A DNA stretch of 25,765 bases from a virus: positions 1-25,765 of IMG/VR virus record IMGVR_UViG_3300047564_004667; one strand, given 5' to 3'. Positions within the stretch are counted from its first letter, which is position 1, and the number at the start of each line of letters is the position of its first letter. Both the position numbers and the translations under genes were made by a program. Below the pieces are notes generated by a model. That model had not been told where the DNA came from. It saw nothing but the letters and a program-made list of their open reading frames with translations, and searched no databases. Shown one piece after another: positions 1-5,133 of the stretch.

Positions 1-354
1 GATGATGATGCTCTAGAGGCAATTTGGAAGAAAGAACACTCTTTGTCTGCAATTGTTGCTCAAGATCAATTTAAGTCTTATGATGATCTTGAGAAGCGTC
101 TGAATTCAGTTCTTGGTATTGGTAAGGTTGCTCCTAAGTCATCTACTGCAGATGAAGAAGAAGAGTATGAATCTTATACCCCTAAGAGAAATACTGAAGA
201 GAATGTAATGCAGGAACTTGAAGAGTCTTATCGTAAAAGTAAGTCTGCTCCTCCAGTCCCTGATGATCTCAAGGCACAGTTGAATAGTCTATCATCAACC
301 GATGATGATGAAGATGATGCTCTTTCTTATTTCCAGAAACTTGCTAGTGATTGA
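1..354 (+). CDS. 32: gp32 ssDNA-binding protein, C-terminal part (5' truncated)
   Basis: This is the last 117 codons of a gene whose start lies left of the window. The reading frame is open from base 1 and ends at TGA 352-354. T4 gp32 binds single-stranded DNA cooperatively in replication, recombination and repair. The segment with KKEHSLSAIV, then QFKSYDDLEKRLNSVLG, matches in order and spacing the T4 gp32 stretch with [25 protein letters not shown]-type sequence, which lies just before the acidic tail. After it comes a low-complexity, Glu/Asp/Ser-rich tail ending in DDDEDDALSYFQKLASD. This resembles the acidic C-terminal domain with which gp32 recruits other replication proteins. The OB-fold DNA-binding core and the zinc site are outside the window. 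The gene is convergent with gene 53: the two stop codons abut and form the palindrome TGATCA. A likely terminator lies downstream, inside gene 53. Confidence 0.85.
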   Translation, partial: DDDALEAIWKKEHSLSAIVAQDQFKSYDDLEKRLNSVLGIGKVAPKSSTADEEEEYESYTPKRNTEENVMQELEESYRKSKSAPPVPDDLKAQLNSLSSTDDDEDDALSYFQKLASD

Positions 355-1020
355 TCAATAATATAATCTGATATTATCAGCACGTTTTAAGGTGGGGTTC
401 ACATACTGATCCCCATCTTTTTTGTATGTCATAATATCTTCTATATCATTAAATACTACACCTAAGTATAATGGTTTAAGAATAAAAATTCCTCTTTTTT
501 GATCTTCTACGGAAGATTCATATTCATAGTTAGTGACAGGAACTACAACATCTTGTTCAAAAATTATAACTTCATTTTCATTATATTCTACGGTGAAATC
601 AGGATCTACCCAAATACCAGAAGGAACAATTGTAACTCCTGCTGAATTTTTTACTTCTATTGATTCATAATGATGAATTCCGTTGTAAAGATTATTATAA
701 GATCCATATTTTTCTAACATCACTTTATCAAAGGTTCTTTGAGTCATTGGCCATTCACTGTAGATATTCAAAATATTATTTGAAAGAAGAATTACCCAAT
801 CTAAAGTTGAGTCATTATAAAATTTAAATGCTACGTTGTCTGGTCTTTCGTCACCAATAATTTGATACTTTTCAAAGAAAGAAAGATCTTGGAAAATATC
901 TTCTCTTAATTTTCCTTTTTTAAAAAGATTTTTTACTGGAACATAATCCGATAGATTTTTTTCATCGGGGTTCCTTGATACATATTCAAAATTTGGAACT
1001 TGTCTGAAGTATGATGCCAT
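355..1020 (-). CDS. 53: gp53 baseplate wedge protein
   Basis: The 221-residue product starts MASYFRQVPNFEYVSRN. It resembles T4 gp53 (196 aa), a baseplate wedge component that helps join wedges around the hub. The family pattern is visible. An N-terminal segment ends in a phrase of the type 'Y.I.GDERPDNVAFKFYND', followed by 'LDWVILLSNNILNIYSEWPMT'; T4 has 'IKGSPRPEELANAIYGN' followed by 'LYWVLLMCNDNYDPYYGW'. Residues 115-175 hold a beta-rich region, and the C-terminus is IRLYY. It is the last gene of the leftward block; its start is 1 nt past the gene 48 stop, so it is probably co-transcribed with gene 48. Its final codons carry the terminator of gene 32 on the opposite strand. The LysM-like fold known for gp53 cannot be confirmed by eye. 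Confidence 0.85.
   Translation of the reverse strand: MASYFRQVPNFEYVSRNPDEKNLSDYVPVKNLFKKGKLREDIFQDLSFFEKYQIIGDERPDNVAFKFYNDSTLDWVILLSNNILNIYSEWPMTQRTFDKVMLEKYGSYNNLYNGIHHYESIEVKNSAGVTIVPSGIWVDPDFTVEYNENEVIIFEQDVVVPVTNYEYESSVEDQKRGIFILKPLYLGVVFNDIEDIMTYKKDGDQYVNPTLKRADNIRLYY
391..423 (+). terminator. Rho-independent terminator for gene 32, inside antisense gene 53
   Basis: GGTGGGG (391-397) can pair with CCCCATC (411-417), giving seven base pairs including one G-U, with a 13-nt loop. Six T follow (418-423). This is the shape of an intrinsic terminator reading rightward, 37 nt after the gene 32 stop codon. There is no intergenic space between genes 32 and 53, so the hairpin lies within gene 53 codons on the other strand. 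On the minus strand no T-run follows it, so it should not stop gene 53 transcription. Confidence 0.7.
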
Positions 1021-1021
1021 T

Positions 1022-2389
1022 TTAGTAACCTATATGATCGAGTCCAAGTGAATCATATTCATCATCATATAATGGATCAATCTCACCAAATGATAGAGTT
1101 AAACTATATTGTGTCATAGCTCCATCCTCATAAGTAGCATAATTACCATCAGGTGTGTAGTTAACTGAACAATTTTGAAGAGCACAAGTTTTAATTTTGT
1201 TTATATATTTGTGAGGAGCATTTCTATGGAGATACTCAATGTCAAAAACATTTGGTGCTTTTAGAAAAAGATTTCCATCTGTTCTTTTTACACTCATACC
1301 TTGTTTGAAAAATCTTATAATTTTTTTTATTTGTTCACTTTCTTTTGGTTCTCTTGCTGACATTAAAAACGTAAATGAAAATGTTCTTAAGGATGGACCT
1401 TGGAATAGTAATTCAACATTATTATTTAAAATAGCACCAGTTGTTCTACTTAAAAAGTTTTCATTGGCTCCCACTGCTGCTCCAGCAAATTTAGCTGCCA
1501 AAGCTGCAGTTATATTTCCTTTTTGTTCTCCTATTTCCGTACTTATTTCTTCTGCAGTTTTTGCTATTCCCTCTCCACCTTTTGTTATTGCGGCATAAGA
1601 AGCAGCAGCCGCTGCTGCTTGTAAAGCATTCATATTGTCTTCCCCCCAGGTAACGGTATTAGAATCTGTAATCTGAGGTTGAATAGGAAGAGTAACTACT
1701 CCTAGTTTTGTCCCTTTATTTGATCCAGTAAATCCTCCAAGACCAGAACCAGATCCAAATCCTTTAGGTGCATATTCATACATTGTAAATTTAATACAAT
1801 CTTGATCTTCCTTCATATTCAAAGGGTATCTATTATCAGATCCATAGTCTTTTCTAAGTTTTCCTGCTCCTATACCTTGCGATATTTCACTAGCATTAAA
1901 AGATTCTGCCCCTACTGACCCTGCTTGTTCAGAATTTGGATCTTGTTTAATTGTATTTGATAAAGATTTATACCCTTCTGTAGATGATATTTTTGCTTTA
2001 TTTTCATTTGTTGAAGTTGGATTAATTACTCCATTTATTGCTCCTTGTTTTGCTTGATTTTGTAATTTTTGAACTCCATCAACTCCTATTTTATTTTGTA
2101 TTTCATTAAATGCTTGAGGATCATTAGATGGTGATTCCCATTTACCTGTAGATGGATTAAAGGTATTGAATAATCTATCTCCTAAAGGTTCCCTTGTTTC
2201 ATATAGTTGTATTGCACCAGTTTCATTATTTACTATTGCTCTTACTCTTTGATTTGTATTTTGACTTGTTCCTGAAGAGGATGCTGTTTGAACTACTGCC
2301 GATGGTTTTTTTGGAACACTTAAAGTTGCTTTAAAAGTATTATCTGTATTTTTTTCCCACCCTTGTCCAGGTTTTTTTTCTTCATCCAT
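1022..2389 (-). CDS. 48: gp48 baseplate tail-tube cap protein
   Basis: The 455-residue product is longer than T4 gp48 (364 aa). In T4, gp48 sits on the hub and with gp54 forms the platform on which the gp19 tail tube polymerises. The C-terminal 170 residues look like the tube-fold part: 'ELLFQGPSLRTFSFTFLMSA', a basic 'IKKIIRFFKQGM', 'LFLKAPNVFDIEYL' and 'YSLTLSFGEIDPLY'. This alternation is typical of tube and tube-initiator proteins. The N-terminal 180 residues are polar, rich in Asn/Ser/Gln and probably disordered, which explains the extra length. A central Ala/Gly-rich stretch (about residues 255-320) may be helical. The start ATG at 2387-2389 is preceded by an unusually strong Shine-Dalgarno sequence. 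It is the middle gene of the leftward block. The gp48 label rests on gene context and the cyanophage-type C-terminus; gp54 is the main alternative. Confidence 0.78.
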   Translation of the reverse strand: MDEEKKPGQGWEKNTDNTFKATLSVPKKPSAVVQTASSSGTSQNTNQRVRAIVNNETGAIQLYETREPLGDRLFNTFNPSTGKWESPSNDPQAFNEIQNKIGVDGVQKLQNQAKQGAINGVINPTSTNENKAKISSTEGYKSLSNTIKQDPNSEQAGSVGAESFNASEISQGIGAGKLRKDYGSDNRYPLNMKEDQDCIKFTMYEYAPKGFGSGSGLGGFTGSNKGTKLGVVTLPIQPQITDSNTVTWGEDNMNALQAAAAAASYAAITKGGEGIAKTAEEISTEIGEQKGNITAALAAKFAGAAVGANENFLSRTTGAILNNNVELLFQGPSLRTFSFTFLMSAREPKESEQIKKIIRFFKQGMSVKRTDGNLFLKAPNVFDIEYLHRNAPHKYINKIKTCALQNCSVNYTPDGNYATYEDGAMTQYSLTLSFGEIDPLYDDEYDSLGLDHIGY

Positions 2390-2394
2390 TAGAA

Positions 2395-2402
2395 CTCCTC
2401 CC
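2395..2402 (-). promoter_or_regulatory. Strong Shine-Dalgarno of gene 48
   Basis: Read on the minus strand this is GGGAGGAG, 5 nt before the ATG of gene 48. Most other starts in the window have weak sites or none, so this full match suggests high translation and fixes the start codon. Confidence 0.8.
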
Positions 2403-2470
2403 TAACAAGGAACCCGAGAATGCAAGTTGGATTCTTTTTATATTGCATTAGAATAGAAGTTCTTTATAAT

Positions 2471-2480
2471 TTATTTATTA
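2471..2480 (-). promoter_or_regulatory. Putative late promoter of genes 48-53
   Basis: On the minus strand the sequence is TAATAAATAA, continuing to TAATAAATAAATTA. It overlaps the stop codon of gene 4. The same 14-mer lies at the end of gene 27 upstream of cp12 (12458-12471). It resembles the T4 late promoter TATAAATA. The distance to the gene 48 ATG (about 80 nt) is longer than at the other promoters in this window, so the call is weaker. Confidence 0.4.
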
Positions 2481-2938
2481 CGATACTTAATCCCTAAATC
2501 ATCTTCTGTAAGTATTTTAAATATCAATCCTCTATCTTTACACCACTCTTCTGCATATCTCCACTTACTTAAATTTTTTTCATAGGTGATCATTTCATTA
2601 ATATAAGTTTTTTGTCTTTTTCTTGAAGTCTGTTCTGGTGGTTTTGTTTGTTTTTTTGGTTTTATTTCTACCACATAGTTTTTAATAGATCCTTGATTAT
2701 CTTTTACTTTTATGAAAAGATCTGGAAAATATCTTCTAACTCTTCTTGTAGTTTCATCAAAATATGGAATAAAAAATTCTTCAGATCCATATTCTAATAC
2801 ATCTGGGTTTCTATCACACCATTGAAGTGCAACCAACTCCCAAGAACTTCTGTAAATTATATTGTTAATATCTCCTTTATATTTTTCTGGATTTTGTGGT
2901 CTAAATTTACCTTGATGATATTTTTCTTCTCTTCTCAT
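2471..2938 (-). CDS. 4: gp4 head-completion protein, TnsA-like nuclease fold
   Basis: The 155-residue product matches T4 gp4 (gp50/gp4 head-completion protein, about 150 aa), which acts on filled heads before tail joining. The opening 'QGKFRPQNPEKYKGD..NIIYRSSWE' is characteristic of the family. The residues of a PD-(D/E)XK nuclease are visible: E34 in RSSWE, D73 in RRYFPD, and E91-x-K93 in VVEIKPK. This agrees with the known relation of the family to the TnsA endonuclease, and with a role in trimming or processing DNA ends at the portal. All three catalytic positions are kept, so it is probably active. The gene diverges from the gp54-type gene. Its start codon (CAT on the plus strand, 2936-2938) lies inside the late promoter of that gene. 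There is no clear Shine-Dalgarno sequence. Confidence 0.88.
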   Translation of the reverse strand: MRREEKYHQGKFRPQNPEKYKGDINNIIYRSSWELVALQWCDRNPDVLEYGSEEFFIPYFDETTRRVRRYFPDLFIKVKDNQGSIKNYVVEIKPKKQTKPPEQTSRKRQKTYINEMITYEKNLSKWRYAEEWCKDRGLIFKILTEDDLGIKYRNK

Positions 2939-2943
2939 AAATA
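2934..2943 (+). promoter_or_regulatory. Late promoter of the gp54-type gene
   Basis: CTCATAAATA is identical to the decamers at 4191-4200 and 18121-18130 and resembles the T4 late element TATAAATA. Its last A is 27 nt before the ATG at 2970, within the narrow spacing range seen at the other sites. Bases 2936-2938 are also the reverse complement of the gene 4 start codon. Confidence 0.7.
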
Positions 2944-2958
2944 CAATATAAACAAAGA

Positions 2959-2968
2959 ATATTTATTC
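2959..2968 (-). promoter_or_regulatory. Putative late promoter of gene 4
   Basis: On the minus strand the sequence reads GAATAAATAT, a T4-late-like element 22 nt before the gene 4 start. It faces the plus-strand promoter at 2934-2943, so the two transcripts would overlap at their 5' ends by a short stretch. Confidence 0.5.
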
Positions 2969-2969
2969 T

Positions 2970-3824
2970 ATGGCAGCGCCAGGTCCAAGAACTAGGAAGA
3001 TATTGGATATTAAGAGAATCATAATGCAACCTGCATTAACTTCTCATTATGAGGTTTATATAACACCACCTCCCGCAGCAGAATCATTCATTAAGCAAAG
3101 CGGATTTCCTGGAGAAATAACAGATATTCTTACATTAACTTGTTCTGATGCAAGTCTCCCTGGATCTACTCTTACGACTCACGAATTAAATAATGATTAT
3201 ACTGGGGTTACTCAAAGACACGCATATAGAAGAATTTATGATGATAGGGCAGACTTTACCTTTTATGTAAATCAATCTTATGATCAAATCCGTTACTTTG
3301 AAGCTTGGTTAAGATGGATTTCTGGAGAACAAGTTTCTAATGCTTCAGATATTCATAATTTTTATAGGATTAGATATCCAAAAGATTATAAGACTAACTT
3401 TATTAGCATTACAAAATTTGAAAGAAATATTGGAACAAGAGAAACTTCAAAAACTATGGTATATGATTTTATTAATGCATTTCCTGTATCTATAAATTCT
3501 ATGCCAGTTTCTTATGAATCTTCTCAGTTACTTAAGGTTACAGTTGGATTTTCTTTTGATCGTTATGTTGCAGGTAATGTAAAAGAAAATCCTGGAGTTT
3601 CTGAGCCTGGTCAAACTACTTCAAAGACTACTCCTAAAAATCCATTTGATTTAACTCAAGCAGATCAAGCTAAAATTAATACAAATGCTTTTCAGCAAGG
3701 TCTTAACCTTGGAAACTTTTCTCCAGGAACTCTTACTAATACTAATTTTACTAATTTTAATGATAGTACATTACCCAATCCTTTTTCTGGAAATACTAAT
3801 GCACTCAATACTCAATTATTTTAG
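2970..3824 (+). CDS. 54: gp54-type baseplate tail-tube initiator
   Basis: The 284-residue product is close in length to T4 gp54 (320 aa), the protein on which the tail tube starts. From about residue 20 it shows the tube-like beta pattern: 'ALTSHYEVYITPP', 'ILTLTCSDASLPGSTLTTHE', 'DRADFTFYVNQSYDQIRYFEAWLRWISG', 'FINAFPVSINSMPVSYESSQLLKVTVGFSFDRYV'. The 'SDASLPGSTLTT' to 'tFYVxxxY' alternation is what tube and tube-initiator proteins of T4-like phages show. The last 75 residues are Asn/Thr/Ser/Phe-rich and probably flexible. It lies next to genes 4, 48 and 53, as expected of a tube-base protein, but on the opposite strand. It is a monocistronic unit with a late promoter upstream and a strong terminator downstream. 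It could also be another tube-fold baseplate protein. Confidence 0.68.
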   Translation: MAAPGPRTRKILDIKRIIMQPALTSHYEVYITPPPAAESFIKQSGFPGEITDILTLTCSDASLPGSTLTTHELNNDYTGVTQRHAYRRIYDDRADFTFYVNQSYDQIRYFEAWLRWISGEQVSNASDIHNFYRIRYPKDYKTNFISITKFERNIGTRETSKTMVYDFINAFPVSINSMPVSYESSQLLKVTVGFSFDRYVAGNVKENPGVSEPGQTTSKTTPKNPFDLTQADQAKINTNAFQQGLNLGNFSPGTLTNTNFTNFNDSTLPNPFSGNTNALNTQLF

Positions 3825-3833
3825 ATAAAAAAA

Positions 3834-3864
3834 GAGGGGGATGTTTCTCCCCCCGATCTTTTTT
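3834..3864. terminator. Bidirectional rho-independent terminator
   Basis: GGGGG (3836-3840) pairs with CCCCC (within 3849-3854) around an 8-nt loop. An A-run lies on the left (3827-3833) and a T-run on the right (3859-3864), so each strand carries a U-tract after the stem. It separates the convergent gp54-type gene and the small membrane-protein gene and should stop both. Confidence 0.88.
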
Positions 3865-4106
3865 CAATTATCTTTTAGACTCCTTGAAAGTCCAATCGCA
3901 CTAATCACTCCAGTAAGTCCATAAATACCTCCCCATAGACCTAACCATAGTGAATTGTCCCTATGAATTTTAGATACTTCTGGGGATACTTTATGATACT
4001 TGTAAGCAGCATCGTATTCTTGGACATACCAAACAAAACACGCACCAGTTGCTACTGTGGTAACAGAAAGAGCAGAAGCTAAGTAAAAATTGAGAAGAAA
4101 TTTCAT
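3864..4106 (-). CDS. Small two-helix membrane protein, unknown function
   Basis: The 80-residue product has two hydrophobic segments, about residues 5-28 (FYLASALSVTTVATGACFVW) and 52-73 (SLWLGLWGGIYGLTGVISAI). They are joined by a charged loop with KYHKVSPEVSKIHRD. The glycine-rich second helix suggests tight helix packing in a membrane. I do not recognise the family. It is the only leftward gene right of position 2938. It ends in the bidirectional terminator and sits between tail genes, which suggests separate control. Small two-helix proteins in phages can be holins, lysis regulators or superinfection-exclusion factors; nothing in the sequence decides among these. The ATG at 4104-4106 has no clear Shine-Dalgarno sequence. 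Confidence 0.6.
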   Translation of the reverse strand: MKFLLNFYLASALSVTTVATGACFVWYVQEYDAAYKYHKVSPEVSKIHRDNSLWLGLWGGIYGLTGVISAIGLSRSLKDN

Positions 4107-4190
4107 TGTCTGGGAATTAACTGGATATATTCTAACCCTATTAAAGAAAAATTTAAGGGCAAAATGGACACTTTGTAATCTGGCACAACC

Positions 4191-4200
4191 CTCATAAATA
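4191..4200 (+). promoter_or_regulatory. Late promoter of the gp26-gp51-tape measure cluster
   Basis: CTCATAAATA lies 28 nt before the ATG of gene 26, followed by the Shine-Dalgarno AAGGAG at 4220-4225. It is the best promoter/RBS combination in the window and probably drives the long hub operon. The rest of the 122-nt gap (4107-4190) contains TGGACAC and TGGCACA, a near-repeat 16 bases apart, whose meaning I do not know. Confidence 0.75.
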
Positions 4201-4228
4201 AAGTACCTGAGTTTATTGTAAGGAGATT

Positions 4229-4948
4229 ATGCCTTTACCAAAAATTGCTACACCAACTTATGAACTTGAATTGCCTTCAACTGGACAGACAATTAAGTAT
4301 AGACCTTTCTTAGTTAAAGAAGAAAAACTTTTGGTCATTGCTTTAGAGTCTGAAGATACTAAACAAATTACTACTGCAATTAAAACAGTAATTAAAAACT
4401 GTGTTGAAACAAAAGGAATTAAAGTAGAATCTTTGCCTACCTTTGACATTGAATATTTGTTCTTAAATATTCGTGCAAAATCCGTTGGTGAAGAGATAGA
4501 GTTAAGTGTTATTTGTCCAGATGACGAAGAGACAAATGTAACTGTTAAAATAGATGTTGATGATATTAAAGTTAAAACTAATCCAGATCATACTAACAAA
4601 ATTAAGTTAGATGATTCTTTGATGATGGAAATGAAGTATCCTTCTCTAGAACAGTTTATTAAAAATAACTTTGATATGTCTAGTAATAATGCAATGGAAC
4701 AATCATTTGAACTTGTTGCATCTTGTGTGGATAAAATCTATAATGAAGAAGAAGTTTGGTCTGCTGCTGATGTGACTAAAAAAGAACTAATAGATTTTCT
4801 TGATCAAATGAATTCATCTCAATTCAAAGAAATTGAAAAATTCTTTGAGACTATGCCAAAACTTTCTCATACAATTAATGTGACAAATCCTAACACTAAT
4901 GTTGAAAATGAAGTCATTCTTGAAGGGTTATCAAGTTTTTTCGCATAG
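4229..4948 (+). CDS. 26: gp26 baseplate hub protein / tail assembly chaperone
   Basis: The 239-residue product has the phrase 'YELELPSTGQTIKYRPFLVKEEK' at residues 11-33 (given here only to mark the family). That phrase characterises T4-like baseplate proteins annotated as gp26 (Pfam T4 bacteriophage base plate protein). gp26 takes part in assembly of the baseplate hub. Residues 90-120 form a beta-rich part with 'EEIELSVICPDDEE'; the C-terminal half is helical and acidic. The start is set by AAGGAG 3 nt upstream of ATTATG. The last sense codons are AGT TTT TTC GCA followed by TAG, and they contain a -1 slippery heptamer. The next frame is open into gene 51, so a gp26-gp51 fusion is possible. 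The position directly before gene 51 and the tape-measure gene is that of lambda G/GT-type chaperones. Confidence 0.8.
   Translation: MPLPKIATPTYELELPSTGQTIKYRPFLVKEEKLLVIALESEDTKQITTAIKTVIKNCVETKGIKVESLPTFDIEYLFLNIRAKSVGEEIELSVICPDDEETNVTVKIDVDDIKVKTNPDHTNKIKLDDSLMMEMKYPSLEQFIKNNFDMSSNNAMEQSFELVASCVDKIYNEEEVWSAADVTKKELIDFLDQMNSSQFKEIEKFFETMPKLSHTINVTNPNTNVENEVILEGLSSFFA
4936..4942 (+). promoter_or_regulatory. Candidate -1 programmed frameshift site
   Basis: The heptamer T TTT TTC is in the correct X XXY YYZ phase relative to gene 26, two codons before its TAG. After a -1 slip the frame reads CGC ATA GCA ATG and continues in gene 51 without a stop. GAAGGG at 4922-4927, 8 nt upstream, could act as an internal Shine-Dalgarno stimulator as in dnaX. 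GATTCA (4953-4958) and TGAATC (4968-4973) can form a 6-bp stem that starts 10 nt after the heptamer. Gene 51 has no Shine-Dalgarno sequence of its own. Confidence 0.55.
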
Positions 4949-4950
4949 CA

Positions 4951-5133
4951 ATGATTCATATGGATCTTGAATCCTATTTCAAATTAAATTTTTCGTTAAT
5001 GCAATATCATAAATATTCATTGACGGAAATTGAAAATATGATTCCTTGGGAAAGGGATATTTATGTTGAATTATTAAAGCAACACATAGAAGAAGAAGAA
5101 TCTAAACAGAAGCAACAAAGTAATGGCTGGTAA
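4951..5133 (+). CDS. 51: gp51-type baseplate hub assembly catalyst
   Basis: The 60-residue product contains 'YSLTEIENMIPWERDIYVELLKQHIEEEE'-type sequence: a short helix, the PWERDIY turn, and an acidic helix. This pattern occurs both in proteins annotated as gp51 in T4-like cyanophages and in the T part of tail assembly chaperones of other phages. It is placed directly after gene 26, as in T4 (26-51). The ATG at 4951 is 2 nt after the gene 26 stop and has no Shine-Dalgarno sequence; a second ATG is at 4960. Expression is therefore likely by translational coupling, by -1 frameshift from gene 26, or both. Its 3' end overlaps the tape-measure start by 11 nt, which again suggests coupling. Confidence 0.68.
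   Translation: MIHMDLESYFKLNFSLMQYHKYSLTEIENMIPWERDIYVELLKQHIEEEESKQKQQSNGW

Noticed and set aside
1239-1598. Plus-strand ORF of 119 codons inside gene 48
   Set aside because: Antisense shadow of the Ala-rich part of gp48; no start signal and no recognisable protein features.
2403-2470. Possible structured leader or riboswitch before gene 48
   Set aside because: Only short stems (3-4 bp) can be drawn; the AT-rich stretch is better explained as promoter and spacer.
4107-4228. A tRNA or small RNA gene in the intergenic gap
   Set aside because: No cloverleaf or stable hairpin with a U-tract could be found by eye; only the promoter, the Shine-Dalgarno sequence and two similar heptamers stand out.
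5006-5015. Late-promoter-like ATCATAAATA inside gene 51
   Set aside because: No gene begins 27-31 nt downstream, and the tape-measure start is over 100 nt away; in AT-rich sequence such a match is expected by chance.
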